Below are positions 1 to 9,718 of a DNA stretch of 64,000 nucleotides, in pieces. The notes under the pieces were generated by a model. The model did not search any database. It saw only the letters and a list, made by a program, of their open reading frames with translations, and was not told where the DNA came from. The stretch lies in NCBI GenBank assembly GCA_028278505.1, contig JANQEG010000079.1:22078-86077 (forward strand), written 5' to 3'. This DNA comes from Rhodobiaceae bacterium. Its GTDB lineage: Bacteria; Pseudomonadota; Alphaproteobacteria; Rhizobiales; JAKPQE01. Made by a program: the position numbers and the translations under genes. Every line of letters begins with the position of its first letter. Position 1 is the first letter of the stretch.

Positions 1-810
1 GCCGCCGTCGGGCTGGCGCTCGCGCTCGGGGTCGCCGGTTGCGCATCGAAGGATGACGACGACGATACGATCAGCGTCGAGCCGGCGGACAAGCTCTATA
101 ATGATGGCCTCGCGCTGGCCAATCGCGGCCGCTACAGCGCCGCGTCGTCGAAGTTCGAGGAGGTCGACCGCAGTCACCCCTATTCGAAATGGGCGAAGAA
201 ATCGCTGGTGATGATCACCTTCACCAGCTACGAGGCCGGCGACTACGACACCGCCATCCAGGCCGGCCGGCGCTTCGTCACCCTGCATCCCTCGAGCCCC
301 GATGCGGCCTATGCCTATTACCTGATCGGCCAGTCCTATCTGAACCAGATGCAGGACGTGTCGCGCGACCAGGAACGCACGGAGCGGGCGCTGGCGGCGT
401 TCAACGAGGTGGTGACGCAGTTTCCGGAATCGGAATACGCCGAAGATTCGCGGCTGAAGATCCGGGTGACCCGCGACCAGCTCGCCGGCAAGGTGATGCA
501 GATCGGCCGCTACTATCTGGAACGGCGCAACTATGTCGGCGCCATCAACAGGTTCCGCGAAGTCATTACCGAACACCAGACGACCCGGCACGTGGAAGAG
601 GCGCTGATGCGCCTGACGGAAGCCTATATGGCGCTCGGCGTCGTCAACGAGGCGCAGACCGCAGCGGCGGTTCTGGGCCACAATTTCCCGGACAGCAAAT
701 GGTATCGGGACGCCTACGTGCTGTTGCAGACCGGCGGGCTTGAGCCGCGCGAAGACAAGAGTTCCTGGATTTCGCGGGCGCTGCGCAAGACCGGCCTTAC
801 CAGGCTGTAA
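1..810 (+). CDS. bamD: BamD outer-membrane assembly lipoprotein, 5' truncated by window edge
   Basis: BamD is the lipoprotein of the BAM complex that folds beta-barrel proteins into the outer membrane. Frame 1 is open from base 1; the first codons read a hydrophobic stretch ending in GVAGC, a lipobox with the lipidated Cys at visible codon 14, so only a short piece of the signal peptide is missing. 269 residues are visible. The body has TPR-like helical repeats (YNDGLALANRGRYSAASSKF; YLIGQSYLNQM; YYLERRNYVGAINRF). The ORF track starts at an internal Met (208), which would remove the signal peptide and is not the true start. It lies 10 bp before recN, a common alphaproteobacterial order. Confidence 0.93.
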   Translation, partial: AAVGLALALGVAGCASKDDDDDTISVEPADKLYNDGLALANRGRYSAASSKFEEVDRSHPYSKWAKKSLVMITFTSYEAGDYDTAIQAGRRFVTLHPSSPDAAYAYYLIGQSYLNQMQDVSRDQERTERALAAFNEVVTQFPESEYAEDSRLKIRVTRDQLAGKVMQIGRYYLERRNYVGAINRFREVITEHQTTRHVEEALMRLTEAYMALGVVNEAQTAAAVLGHNFPDSKWYRDAYVLLQTGGLEPREDKSSWISRALRKTGLTRL

Positions 811-820
811 CGGGGGGCGC

Positions 821-2488
821 ATGCTCGCCGCCCTGTCGATCCGCGACATCGTTCTGATCGAGCGGCTCGATCTGGACTTTTCCACAGGGCTGACGGTGCT
901 TACCGGCGAGACCGGCGCCGGCAAATCGATCCTGCTCGATGCGCTGGCGCTGGCGCTGGGTGCGCGCGGCGATGCGGCGCTGGTGCGCCATGGCGCCGAG
1001 CGCGGCCAGGTCACGGCCGAATTCCATCTCGATGCCAACCACCCGGTCGCGGCGCTGCTTGCGGACAATGACATCGATGCCGGCGACACGCTGATCCTGC
1101 GCCGGGTGCAGGCCGCCGACGGCCGCAGCCGCGCCTTCATCAACGACCAGCCGGTCGGCGTCAACCTTCTGCACGCGGTCGGCGCCGGCCTCGTCGAAAT
1201 CCACGGCCAGCACGCGGACCGGGCGCTGATCGATGCCGCCGCCCATCGCCGCCTGCTCGACGCGTTCGGCGGCCTTGAGGCGCAGGTCGCTTCTGTCGGC
1301 GCGGCCTGGCGGGCGGAACGCGACGCGGCCGAACAGTGTGCGGCGTATCGCCGGCGCATGGCGGAGGCGGCGCGGGAAACGGAATTCTTGCGCGACGCGC
1401 TCGACGAGCTCGACCGGCTCGAGCCGGTGGCCGGCGAGGAGGTGGCGCTGGCCGACCGCCGGCAATTGATGATGAATGCGGAAAAGATCGTTGGCGATCT
1501 CGACGATGCGTTCGAGACCCTGAACGGGTCGGCGTCGCCGATCCCGACGCTGGCCGGGGTTTTGCGCCGGCTGGAGCGGAAATCCGGCGAGGCGCCGGAA
1601 CTGACCGAGGCGGCGATTGCCGCGCTCGACCGCGGCCTTGAGGGGCTTGAAGAGGCGCGCACGGCGCTCGAAGAGGCGCTGCGCCGGGCGGCGTTCGACC
1701 CGACCGAGTTGGAGCGCACCGAGGAGCGGCTCTTTGCCCTGCGCGCCGCGGCGCGCAAGCACAAGGTTGCGGTCGACGACCTCCCGGATCTGCGGGAAAA
1801 GTTCCGCACCGCGCTTGCCGATATCGATGCCGGCGAAACACATCTGAAGGCGCTGGAGACGGCGCTCGAAGCGGCGCGCGCCGACTACAGGCAAAAGGCG
1901 GCGGCGCTCAGCCAGGAGCGCAGGGCGGTGGCGCGAGCGCTGCGCGCTATTGTCAACGGCGAACTGCCGGCGTTGAAACTCGACCGGGCCGAATTCACCG
2001 TCGACATCGAACCGGCGGCGACAAACACTTCTGAAGGAATAGATGCGGTCGAATTCTGGGTGCGGACAAATCCCGGCACCCGGCCGGGGCCGATCGTCAA
2101 GGTCGCGTCGGGCGGCGAACTCGCCCGCTTCCTGCTGGCGTTGAAGGTGGCGCTGGCCGACAAGGGCTCGGCGCCGACGCTGGTGTTCGACGAAATCGAC
2201 ACCGGGATCGGCGGCGCCGTCGCCGCGGCGATCGGCCGGCGGCTTCAGCGGTTGTCGGAGACGGTGCAGGTGCTGTCGGTGACCCACGCGCCGCAGGTGG
2301 CGGCCCGCGCCGACCATCATCTGTGCATTGCCAAGGTGGACCACCGCGACGGCGACCGGGTCGAGACCGCCGTCGAGACGGTCGCCGGCGACCACCGGCG
2401 TGAGGAAATCGCCCGCATGCTGGCCGGGGCGACGATCACCGAGGAAGCGCGCGCCGCCGCCGCACGCCTGATCGCCGGGGAGGGGTGA
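821..2488 (+). CDS. recN: DNA repair protein RecN
   Basis: SMC-like ATPase of recombinational double-strand-break repair. The 555-residue product has a Walker A GETGAGKS near residue 35, a central coiled-coil-rich region with many Arg/Glu/Ala, and the C-terminal signature and Walker B (KVASGGELARFLLALK; LVFDEIDTGIGG). The length matches the family (about 555). I chose ATG 821 (MLAALSIRDIVLIERL), the classical RecN start, instead of the track's 740, which overlaps bamD and adds a low-complexity Arg-rich tail. The GGGGGGC before the ATG can serve as ribosome binding site. Confidence 0.95.
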   Translation: MLAALSIRDIVLIERLDLDFSTGLTVLTGETGAGKSILLDALALALGARGDAALVRHGAERGQVTAEFHLDANHPVAALLADNDIDAGDTLILRRVQAADGRSRAFINDQPVGVNLLHAVGAGLVEIHGQHADRALIDAAAHRRLLDAFGGLEAQVASVGAAWRAERDAAEQCAAYRRRMAEAARETEFLRDALDELDRLEPVAGEEVALADRRQLMMNAEKIVGDLDDAFETLNGSASPIPTLAGVLRRLERKSGEAPELTEAAIAALDRGLEGLEEARTALEEALRRAAFDPTELERTEERLFALRAAARKHKVAVDDLPDLREKFRTALADIDAGETHLKALETALEAARADYRQKAAALSQERRAVARALRAIVNGELPALKLDRAEFTVDIEPAATNTSEGIDAVEFWVRTNPGTRPGPIVKVASGGELARFLLALKVALADKGSAPTLVFDEIDTGIGGAVAAAIGRRLQRLSETVQVLSVTHAPQVAARADHHLCIAKVDHRDGDRVETAVETVAGDHRREEIARMLAGATITEEARAAAARLIAGEG

Positions 2489-2583
2489 GGCGCGGGCGGG
2501 CGTGGAAAACGTAGCCGTGGGCTTTCCCGAACCGAAACCTTCCGGCATCATCCGGTTTTCGCGTGGGAAAGAATCGGGCCGCC

Positions 2584-3480
2584 ATGTTGTTTTCATCGAG
2601 CGATGACTTCCGCGACTGGGACCGCAAGGCGGTCACCGTGTTCGGCATGTCCGGTGTCGGCAAGACCACGGTTGCCTCGATCCTGCAGCACGAAGGGTGG
2701 TTCCACTATTCGGTCGATTACCGCATCGGCACCCGCTATATGGGCGAGCACATCGTCGACAATTTCAAGCGCGAGGCGATGAAGAATCCGTTCCTGCGCG
2801 ACCTTCTTATTTCGGATTCGATCTACATCTGTTCCAACATCACCTTCGACAATCTCGAACCGCTGTCGACCTATCTCGGCAAGCCGGGAAATCCGGAGAA
2901 GGGTGGGCTGCCGTTTGCGGAGTATTGCCGGCGCCAGGAGCAGCACCGCAGCGCCGAGATCGCAGCGCTCACGGATGTGCCCGAGTTCATCGCCAAGGCC
3001 AACGACATCTACGGCTATCGCCATTTCGTCTGCGATTCCGGCGGCTCGCTGTGCGAGATCGTCAATCCGCACGATCCGGGCGACCCGGTGCTTTCGGTGC
3101 TCGCCGAAACAACGCTGATCCTCTATCTGCGCGGCACCGCCGAACATGCGGCCGAACTCGTCGAGCGTTTCAAGGCCGACCCGAAGCCGATCTACTACCA
3201 GCCGCAATTCCTGGCCGAGAGCTGGGCCGCGTTCAAGCGGCAGGCGGCGATCCTCGACGATGCGGCAGTCGACCCGGATGCGTTCGCGGTGTGGGCGTTC
3301 GAGCGGCTCGTCCACCACCGGATACCGCTCTATGAGGAAATCGCCGCCCGTTACGGCTATGTCGTCGACGCCGACGAGATCGAGGCGGTGCGCGATGAGC
3401 GCGATTTCCTCGACCTCATCGACCTGGCGATCGCCCGGCGCGGCAGCGCACCGGTTGCCGTCGCGGCGGCGGGCGATTAA
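2584..3480 (+). CDS. P-loop ATPase of unknown function
   Basis: 298-residue cytoplasmic protein with a clear Walker A, VFGMSGVGKTT, at about residues 20-30, in a context resembling nucleotide kinases. No export signal or membrane segment is visible. A later SDSIYICSNITFDN region and a stretch rich in His/Tyr/Asp follow. I do not recognise a named family; it resembles a conserved hypothetical ATPase that alphaproteobacteria carry as a single gene. ATG 2584 is preferred over GTG 2563 of the track because homology-like sequence begins at MLFSSSDDF. It sits alone between recN and metA, so context gives no pathway. Confidence 0.8.
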   Translation: MLFSSSDDFRDWDRKAVTVFGMSGVGKTTVASILQHEGWFHYSVDYRIGTRYMGEHIVDNFKREAMKNPFLRDLLISDSIYICSNITFDNLEPLSTYLGKPGNPEKGGLPFAEYCRRQEQHRSAEIAALTDVPEFIAKANDIYGYRHFVCDSGGSLCEIVNPHDPGDPVLSVLAETTLILYLRGTAEHAAELVERFKADPKPIYYQPQFLAESWAAFKRQAAILDDAAVDPDAFAVWAFERLVHHRIPLYEEIAARYGYVVDADEIEAVRDERDFLDLIDLAIARRGSAPVAVAAAGD

Positions 3481-3543
3481 TCAATAGCGGAATGTTCAGT
3501 ATCGTCACGCAACCGCGGACGCGGTGCGTCAGGAGTCATCGCC

Positions 3544-4461
3544 ATGCCGATCAAGATCCCCAATAACCTTCCGGCCCACAAAACGCTGGTCCAGGAAGGC
3601 GTCATGGTGATGACAGAGGACACTGCCATCCACCAGGACATAAGGCCGCTGCAGATCGCGCTTTTGAACCTGATGCCGAACAAGGTGCGCACCGAGACCC
3701 AGTTCGCCCGGCTGGTCGGGGCGACGCCGCTGCAGGTGGAGTTCACCCTGGTCAAGATCACCGGGCATACGCCGAAAAACACGCCGGCGTCGCATATGCT
3801 CGCCTTTTACCAGGACTGGGAGGAGATCAAGGACCGCAAGTTCGACGGCTTCATCGTCACCGGCGCGCCGATCGAACTGCTCGACTTCGAAGAGGTCAAC
3901 TATTGGGAGGAGCTGGCGGCGATCTTCGAGTGGACCCAGAGCCACATCCATTCGAGCTTCGGCATCTGCTGGGGGGCACAGGCGGCGCTGCACCATTTCC
4001 ACGGGGTGCCGAAATACCCGCTGCCGAAAAAGGCGTTCGGCGTCTACCGGCACCGCAACCTCAATCCCTCGTCACCCTATCTGCGCGGGTTTTCCGACGA
4101 TTTCTCGGTGCCGGTGTCGCGCTGGACCGAGGTTCGGGTCGCCGATATGCCGGAGCATGCCGGGCTCGAATTGCTGATGGAGGCGGACGAGACCGGACCC
4201 TGCCTGATCAACGATCCGGCGCACAATTTCCTCTATATGTTCAATCACATCGAATATGATTCCAGCTCGCTCGCCGAGGAGTATTGGCGCGATGTCGAGG
4301 CCGAAATCGAAATCGACGTGCCGCACCATTATTTCCCGCAGGACAATCCGCACCTGACGCCGGAGAACCGCTGGCGCAGCCACGCCCACCTGCTGTTCGG
4401 CAACTGGATCAACGAGGTCTACCAGACGACGCCCTACCGTCTCGACGAGATCGGCAGCTAG
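3544..4461 (+). CDS. metA: Homoserine O-acetyltransferase (MetA family)
   Basis: First committed step of methionine synthesis: acylation of homoserine. The 305-residue length is typical. Visible catalytic residues are Cys142 (FGICWGAQA), the His/Glu pair in FNHIEYD near residues 235-237, and Lys47 in [10 protein letters not shown]. Residue 111 is Glu (TGAPIELL). In characterised MetA proteins Glu at this position goes with acetyl-CoA and Gly (as in E. coli) with succinyl-CoA, so the acetyl donor is inferred. The start has AGGAG about 8 bp upstream. No SAM-II-type riboswitch sequence is visible in the 63-bp upstream gap. Confidence 0.93.
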   Translation: MPIKIPNNLPAHKTLVQEGVMVMTEDTAIHQDIRPLQIALLNLMPNKVRTETQFARLVGATPLQVEFTLVKITGHTPKNTPASHMLAFYQDWEEIKDRKFDGFIVTGAPIELLDFEEVNYWEELAAIFEWTQSHIHSSFGICWGAQAALHHFHGVPKYPLPKKAFGVYRHRNLNPSSPYLRGFSDDFSVPVSRWTEVRVADMPEHAGLELLMEADETGPCLINDPAHNFLYMFNHIEYDSSSLAEEYWRDVEAEIEIDVPHHYFPQDNPHLTPENRWRSHAHLLFGNWINEVYQTTPYRLDEIGS

Positions 4462-4763
4462 GTGCCGAAACAGGGCGAGGGATGGCGGCCGGGCAATGGC
4501 CCGCAAGGGCGCCGCGAGGCACGAGCCGGGCCGAATCCACACCGCCCCCGCCGACCGGTCCGATACACCGCCTAACCCCTTGCCACGTCCGGCGTGCTGG
4601 GCTAAGCCTCACTGTGGCTGGGCGCCGCGCCGTTTGCGCACGTCCCGCGGCGGGGCGAAAGGCCCGATCATCGGGTGCTCGACAGGGGCGTTTCCGGCGC
4701 CGGCAGGGTCGCCCGATCCGAATCGCCGGCCGCCACGCCGGGGCTGGAGGATCGCAGAGCGTA
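4462..4763. other. Leader region upstream of the nuo operon
   Basis: About 300 bp without a convincing gene between metA and nuoA. The ORFs listed here in all frames are Arg/Pro/Ala-rich shadows with no family features. It likely holds the complex I promoter; a weak candidate is annotated separately. Confidence 0.6.
4580..4608 (+). promoter_or_regulatory. Candidate sigma-70-type promoter for nuo operon
   Basis: TTGCCA (4580-4585) and TAAGCC (4603-4608) are separated by 17 bp, which would give a leader of roughly 150 nt before nuoA. The match to the consensus is partial, so this is only the best candidate in the gap. Confidence 0.3.
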
Positions 4764-5129
4764 ATGACCGAACTCCTTGCAGACTATCTCCCGGTCGTCA
4801 TCTTCATCGCGATTTCGGCAGTGATTGCCGTCGTGTTGCTGGTGGCGCCGTTCCTCGTCGCCTATTCCAAGCCCGACCCGGAAAAGCTGTCGGCCTATGA
4901 ATGCGGCTTCAACGCCTTCGACGACGCGCGCATGACATTCGACGTGCGCTTCTACCTTGTCGCCATCCTGTTCATCATCTTCGACCTCGAAGTGGCGTTC
5001 CTGTTTCCATGGGCCGTCGCCTTCGGCGATCTCGGCTGGTTCGGCTTCTGGTCGATGATGGTCTTCCTTGCCATTCTGACGATCGGCTTCATCTATGAAT
5101 GGAAGAAGGGAGCGCTTGAATGGGATTGA
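4764..5129 (+). CDS. nuoA: NADH-quinone oxidoreductase subunit A
   Basis: Membrane subunit of complex I that, with NuoH/J/K, forms the region next to the quinone site. 121 residues with three hydrophobic segments (about 8-30, 65-85, 92-113) and the conserved loop YECGF between TM1 and TM2. First gene of the operon; ATG 4764 follows GGAG and gives the usual length, whereas the track's 4284 start runs through the whole intergenic region. It overlaps nuoB by 10 bp. Confidence 0.96.
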   Translation: MTELLADYLPVVIFIAISAVIAVVLLVAPFLVAYSKPDPEKLSAYECGFNAFDDARMTFDVRFYLVAILFIIFDLEVAFLFPWAVAFGDLGWFGFWSMMVFLAILTIGFIYEWKKGALEWD

Positions 5130-5701
5130 GCGACCGCACCGGCACGCTCGTCGCGCCCACGCCGAAGGGCCTCATCGATCCCGCGACCGGCCGACCCGCC
5201 GGCGCCGACGATCCGTACTTCCTGGAGGTCAACGACCAGCTCGCCGACAAGGGTTTCGTCGTCACCGCCACCGATGAGCTGATCAACTGGGCGCGCACCG
5301 GCTCGCTGATGTGGATGACGTTCGGGCTCGCCTGCTGTGCGGTCGAGATGATCCAGGGGGCGATGCCGCGCTACGACTTCGAGCGCTTCGGTTTTGCCCC
5401 GCGCGCCAGTCCGCGCCAGTCCGACGTGATCATCGTCGCCGGTACGCTGACCAACAAGATGGCGCCGGCCTTCCGCAAGGTCTACGACCAGATGCCGGAG
5501 CCGCGCTACGTGATCTCGATGGGCTCTTGCGCCAATGGCGGCGGCTATTACCACTATTCCTATTCGGTGGTGCGCGGCTGCGACCGGGTGGTGCCGGTCG
5601 ACATCTACGTTCCGGGCTGTCCGCCGACGGCCGAGGCGCTGCTCTACGGCGTCCTCCTGCTGCAACAGAAAATCCGCCGCACCGGCACGATCGAGCGGTA
5701 G
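5120..5701 (+). CDS. nuoB: NADH-quinone oxidoreductase subunit B
   Basis: Peripheral-arm subunit holding cluster N2, the last Fe-S cluster before quinone. 193 residues. The four ligands are Cys72 and Cys73 (LACCAVEM), Cys137 ([10 protein letters not shown]) and Cys167 ([10 protein letters not shown]). Its start lies inside the end of nuoA, which suggests translational coupling. Confidence 0.97.
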   Translation: MGLSDRTGTLVAPTPKGLIDPATGRPAGADDPYFLEVNDQLADKGFVVTATDELINWARTGSLMWMTFGLACCAVEMIQGAMPRYDFERFGFAPRASPRQSDVIIVAGTLTNKMAPAFRKVYDQMPEPRYVISMGSCANGGGYYHYSYSVVRGCDRVVPVDIYVPGCPPTAEALLYGVLLLQQKIRRTGTIER

Positions 5702-5719
5702 GCGAGGGAGTGTCAGCGT

Positions 5720-6322
5720 ATGGATGAGGCGCTCAACGACCTCGGCGATCACATCGCAGCGCGGCTCGGCGACAAGATCGACGGCTGGAGCGTCGATTTC
5801 GGCCAGCTGACCGTCACCGTGCCGGCGGCCGAGATCGTTCCGGTGGTCCGCTTCCTGCGCGATGACGCCAATTGCCTGTTCATCTGCTTCACCGACCTTT
5901 CCGGCGCCGACTATCCGGGCCGCGAGCGGCGCTTCGAGATCGTCTACCATTTGCTGTCGCCGCAGCAGAACCAGCGGATACGCCTCAAGGTGGCGACCGA
6001 CGAGGAGACGCCGGTGCCCTCGATCACGCCGATCTTTCCGGGCGCCCATTGGTTCGAGCGCGAGGCCTACGATCTCTACGGCGTGCTCTTCACCGGCCAT
6101 CCCGATCTGCGCCGCCTGCTCACCGATTACGGCTTCGAGGGGCATCCGTTGCGCAAGGACTTCCCGCTTACCGGCTTCGTCGAGGTGCGCTACGACGACG
6201 AGCTGAAGCGGGTCGTCTACGAGCCGGTGCGGCTGACCCAGGAATTCCGCAATTTCGACTTCCTGTCGCCCTGGGAAGGGCCCGACTACGTCCTGCCCGG
6301 CGACGAGAAGGCGGGAGGCTGA
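5720..6322 (+). CDS. nuoC: NADH-quinone oxidoreductase subunit C
   Basis: 30-kDa-type peripheral subunit of complex I. 200 residues, with the family signature ERxAYDLYG here as [14 protein letters not shown], then the [20 protein letters not shown] motif and the C-terminal [15 protein letters not shown]. NuoC and NuoD are separate proteins here, unlike the E. coli fusion. GGGAG lies 10 bp before the ATG. Confidence 0.96.
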   Translation: MDEALNDLGDHIAARLGDKIDGWSVDFGQLTVTVPAAEIVPVVRFLRDDANCLFICFTDLSGADYPGRERRFEIVYHLLSPQQNQRIRLKVATDEETPVPSITPIFPGAHWFEREAYDLYGVLFTGHPDLRRLLTDYGFEGHPLRKDFPLTGFVEVRYDDELKRVVYEPVRLTQEFRNFDFLSPWEGPDYVLPGDEKAGG

Positions 6323-6325
6323 CAA

Positions 6326-6766
6326 ATGGCGGAGCGGATGAACGGCAGTTGTCTGTGCGGCGCCGTGCGGTTCACCGCCGTGCCTGAGCGGCCGAAATTC
6401 AACGTTTGCCATTGCGGCATGTGCCGGCGTTGGACGGGCGGGCCGTTCTTCGGGGTCCACTGCGGCACCGATGTCCGTTTCGAGAACGAGGACCAGGTCG
6501 GCGTGATCCAGACCTCGGAATGGGCCGAACGCGGATTTTGCACATCCTGCGGCAGTGCGCTGTTCTACCGGCTGCGCGAAGCGGGAACCTACGAAATCGC
6601 GATGGGGACGCTCGACGGCGCCGAGGCCTTCGATTTCGGCCTGCAGGTCTTTGTCGACAAGAAGCCGGAGAATTACGCGTTTGCCAACGAGACGCGGATG
6701 ATGACCGAGCAGCAGGTCATCGACTATTTCGTCAAGAGCAACACAGGCGAGGCGGACGCCACATGA
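6326..6766 (+). CDS. GFA / CENP-V fold zinc protein inserted in the nuo operon
   Basis: 146-residue protein of the glutathione-dependent formaldehyde-activating (GFA) superfamily. It shows the zinc-binding Cys pattern GSCLCGAVRF near the N-terminus, CHCGMCRRWTG around residues 31-40 and FCTSCGS around residue 72. The family fold is used by glutathione-handling enzymes, but the substrate cannot be read from sequence. It starts 4 bp after nuoC and lies before nuoD, so it should be co-transcribed with complex I although it is not a known subunit. Confidence 0.85.
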   Translation: MAERMNGSCLCGAVRFTAVPERPKFNVCHCGMCRRWTGGPFFGVHCGTDVRFENEDQVGVIQTSEWAERGFCTSCGSALFYRLREAGTYEIAMGTLDGAEAFDFGLQVFVDKKPENYAFANETRMMTEQQVIDYFVKSNTGEADAT

Positions 6767-6858
6767 GCGCGCCGTTGCGGCCGGGAACAGTTTCGACGCC
6801 CGTGTGGCGGACAGGCAGCGTCGGCGCGACGCCGGCACTTGAGGGATGAGGCAGGGAC

Positions 6859-8049
6859 GTGGCTGAGGCGGAGCTTCGCAATTTTCAGGTCAATTTCGGC
6901 CCGCAGCATCCGTCCGCGCACGGCGTGCTGCGGCTGATCCTGGAACTCGACGGCGAGGTGGTGGAGCGCGCCGACCCGCATATCGGGCTCTTGCACCGCG
7001 GCACCGAGAAGCTGATCGAGCACAAGACCTATCTGCAGGCGATCCCCTATTTCGACCGCCTCGACTACGTCGCGCCGATGAACCAGGAGCACGCCTTCTG
7101 CCTGGCGGTCGAAAGGCTCGCCGGCATCGCGGTGCCGCGCCGCGGACAACTGGTCCGGGTGCTTTTCTGCGAGATCGGCCGTATCCTGAACCACCTTCTC
7201 AACGTTACATCACAAGCCCTCGATGTTGGTGCATTAACGCCGCCGCTCTGGGGCTATGAGGAACGCGAGAAGCTGATGGTCTTCTATGAGCGGGCCTCAG
7301 GCGCGCGCATGCATGCGGCGTTCTTCCGCCCCGGCGGTGTGCACCAGGACCTGCCCGACGATCTGATCGACGACATCTCAGATTTCTGCGATCCGTTCCT
7401 CAAGGTCTGCGATGACATCGAGGGGCTGTTGACCGAAAACCGCATCTTCAAGCAGCGCAACGTCGATATCGGCGTGGTCAGTCTCGACGACGCCTGGGCC
7501 TGGGGCTTTTCCGGGGTCATGGTGCGCGGCTCCGGCGCGCCGTGGGATCTGCGCAAGAGCCAGCCCTATGAATGCTATGACGAAATGGATTTCGACATTC
7601 CGATCGGCAAGAACGGCGACTGCTACGACCGCTATCTGATCCGCATGGAGGAGATGCGCCAGTCGGTGCGGATCATGCGCCAGTGCATCGAGAAACTCCG
7701 CGCCGATGACGGCGGCGGGCCGGTGATGTCCACCGACGCCAAGGTGGCGCCGCCGCGCCGCGGCGAGATGAAGCGCTCGATGGAGGCGCACATCCACCAC
7801 TTCAAGCTCTACACCGAGGGGCTGCACGTGCCCGCCGGCGAGGTCTATGCCGCCGTTGAGGCGCCGAAGGGCGAGTTCGGCGTCTATCTGGTCTCCGACG
7901 GCACCAACAAGCCCTATCGCTGCAAGATCCGTGCGCCGGGATTTGTGCATTTGTCGGCGATGGACTTCCTCAGCAAGGGCCACATGCTGGCCGACGTCGC
8001 CGCCATTCTCGGCTCGCTCGATGTCGTGTTCGGGGAGGTCGACCGGTAG
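6859..8049 (+). CDS. nuoD: NADH-quinone oxidoreductase subunit D
   Basis: 49-kDa subunit that lines the quinone pocket together with NuoB. 396 residues, with [14 protein letters not shown] near the N-terminus, [14 protein letters not shown], and the C-terminal [15 protein letters not shown] segment. The start is GTG 6859 ([18 protein letters not shown]), with GCAGGGA just upstream. The 90-bp gap after the GFA gene holds no convincing gene. Confidence 0.97.
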   Translation: MAEAELRNFQVNFGPQHPSAHGVLRLILELDGEVVERADPHIGLLHRGTEKLIEHKTYLQAIPYFDRLDYVAPMNQEHAFCLAVERLAGIAVPRRGQLVRVLFCEIGRILNHLLNVTSQALDVGALTPPLWGYEEREKLMVFYERASGARMHAAFFRPGGVHQDLPDDLIDDISDFCDPFLKVCDDIEGLLTENRIFKQRNVDIGVVSLDDAWAWGFSGVMVRGSGAPWDLRKSQPYECYDEMDFDIPIGKNGDCYDRYLIRMEEMRQSVRIMRQCIEKLRADDGGGPVMSTDAKVAPPRRGEMKRSMEAHIHHFKLYTEGLHVPAGEVYAAVEAPKGEFGVYLVSDGTNKPYRCKIRAPGFVHLSAMDFLSKGHMLADVAAILGSLDVVFGEVDR

Positions 8050-8050
8050 G

Positions 8051-8611
8051 ATGGGCGCGCTGCCGAAAAAACGCTTGTCTGTCGACGAATTTATCCGCTG
8101 GTGGGGCGCGGAAGGTGACGATGCGCGGTTCGAACTGATCGATGGCATGGTGGTCGCCATGGGCCGCGACACTATTCGACATAACCTCGCCAAGCTGCGC
8201 GCGGTCAACGCCTTGCGCGATGCTATCCGCAGGGCCGGTGTGAATTGTACCGCGTTGACGGACGGTGTCGGTGTTTATTGCGATGCGACGAACTTTCGAC
8301 TTCCCGATGCCCTGGTCGATTGCGGAACGCTCGATCCCGAGTCCAGCATGGCGGACAAGCCGGTCATTATCGTGGAGATCGTTTCGCCGTCGAGCGAAAA
8401 TCGGGATGTCCACGAGAAGATGCGTGACTATTTCGCGATCGATTCGGTGGTGCACTATCTCATCGTTTATGAGAGCCGGGACTATCTCGTGCATCACCGG
8501 CGTACCGATGCCGGACCGATCGAAACGACATTTGTAACCTCGGGCGATATTCGACTTTCCCCGCCGGGGATCACGATAAACGCTCAAGATGTTTTCACGG
8601 AGGCGGAGTGA
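8051..8611 (+). CDS. Uma2-family (DUF820) nuclease-fold protein inserted in the nuo operon
   Basis: 186 residues. The motifs [13 protein letters not shown], the Asp in FRLPDALVD and [20 protein letters not shown] are those of the Uma2/DUF820 family, whose fold is PD-(D/E)XK-like; the E-x-V-S-P-S segment holds the likely catalytic acidic residues. Members are widespread and mostly uncharacterised. It begins 1 bp after the nuoD stop and ends 64 bp before nuoE, so it rides in the complex I transcript. Codon choice looks less GC-biased than the flanking nuo genes. Confidence 0.8.
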   Translation: MGALPKKRLSVDEFIRWWGAEGDDARFELIDGMVVAMGRDTIRHNLAKLRAVNALRDAIRRAGVNCTALTDGVGVYCDATNFRLPDALVDCGTLDPESSMADKPVIIVEIVSPSSENRDVHEKMRDYFAIDSVVHYLIVYESRDYLVHHRRTDAGPIETTFVTSGDIRLSPPGITINAQDVFTEAE

Positions 8612-8675
8612 TGGCAGCACTCTATGTGCCTTTTCGGAGAGTTTTGAATATCAAGAACAAAGCGGGTCGCATTCG

Positions 8676-9701
8676 ATGAGTGTCCGCCGCCTCCACGACG
8701 AGCAGCCCGAAAGCTTCGCCTTTACCGCGGAGAACTTGGCATGGGCCGAGCAGCAGCTTCTGAAATATCCGGCCGACCGGCGCCAGAGCGCGGTGATCCC
8801 GCTGCTGTGGCGGGCCCAGGAGCAGGAAGGCTGGGTGAGCAGGGCGGCGATCGAACACGTCGCCGAATTCCTGTCGATGCCGCCGATCCGGGTGCTGGAG
8901 GTCGCCACCTTCTACACCATGTTCCAGCTTCGCCCGGTCGGCGCCAAGGCCCATGTCCAGGTCTGCGGCACCACGCCGTGCATGCTGCGTGGCGCCGAGG
9001 AGATCATCAAGATCTGCAGGAAGCGGATCGCCGAACACGCCCATGAGCTGTCCGGCAACGGCGATTTCTCCTGGGAGGAGGTCGAATGTCTGGGCGCCTG
9101 CGTCAATGCGCCGATGGTGCAGGTCGGCAAGGACACCTATGAGGATCTGACGCCGGACAGTTTCAGGGCAGTGCTCGATGCGTTCGCGGCGGGCAAGACA
9201 CCCAAACCCGGCCCGCAGATCGACCGCCAGTTCGCCTGTCCGGAAGGCGGGCCGACGTCGCTGACCGATCCGGCACTCTATGACGGCAGCATGGCGGCGG
9301 CCGTAATGTCCGAAAAGGCGGCCGAGCCTGCACCGGCCGAGGCGAAGGCGCCGGCGCCGGCAGAAGACGCCGAGCTTTCGCCGGAAGAGCGCGCCGACGC
9401 CGCCGGCACCAAGCCCGACATGCTGTCCGAGCCGGCCGGCGGCATCGCCGACGATTTGAAGTGCATCGGCGGGGTCGGGCCGAAGATCGAAGACATTTTG
9501 AACGGCCTCGGCATCTTCCATTTCGGCCAGATCGCGGCGTGGACCGAGGAAAACAAGGCCTGGATCGACGGCTATTTGAAGTTCAAGGGTCGGATTGACC
9601 GGGAAAAATGGGTCGATCAGGCGAAGGTGCTCGCCGAGGGCGGCGATACCGATTTCTCCAGGCGCGTCGATGCCGGCGACGTGCCGTCGAGCCAGGAATG
9701 A
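8676..9701 (+). CDS. nuoE: NADH-quinone oxidoreductase subunit E with C-terminal extension
   Basis: 24-kDa subunit with a [2Fe-2S] cluster, part of the NADH-oxidising module. 341 residues, against about 160-220 for the core family. The cluster ligands are visible in [13 protein letters not shown] and [11 protein letters not shown]. After about residue 205 comes an Ala/Glu/Pro-rich linker ([18 protein letters not shown]), then a small domain [20 protein letters not shown], like a helix-hairpin-helix-type fold. Such tails occur in rhizobial NuoE. I chose ATG 8676 ([10 protein letters not shown]) over the track's 8589, which overlaps the Uma2 gene. Confidence 0.94.
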   Translation: MSVRRLHDEQPESFAFTAENLAWAEQQLLKYPADRRQSAVIPLLWRAQEQEGWVSRAAIEHVAEFLSMPPIRVLEVATFYTMFQLRPVGAKAHVQVCGTTPCMLRGAEEIIKICRKRIAEHAHELSGNGDFSWEEVECLGACVNAPMVQVGKDTYEDLTPDSFRAVLDAFAAGKTPKPGPQIDRQFACPEGGPTSLTDPALYDGSMAAAVMSEKAAEPAPAEAKAPAPAEDAELSPEERADAAGTKPDMLSEPAGGIADDLKCIGGVGPKIEDILNGLGIFHFGQIAAWTEENKAWIDGYLKFKGRIDREKWVDQAKVLAEGGDTDFSRRVDAGDVPSSQE

Positions 9702-9718
9702 GGAGCGGGGTCTGACGC

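Noticed and set aside
3481-3543. SAM-II riboswitch before metA
   Set aside because: The gap lacks the conserved pseudoknot sequence and is barely long enough.
5093-6838. 581-residue minus-strand ORF
   Set aside because: Antisense of nuoB, nuoC and the GFA gene.
6765-6849. 28-codon ORF between the GFA gene and nuoD
   Set aside because: Too short, no conserved feature, low-complexity sequence.
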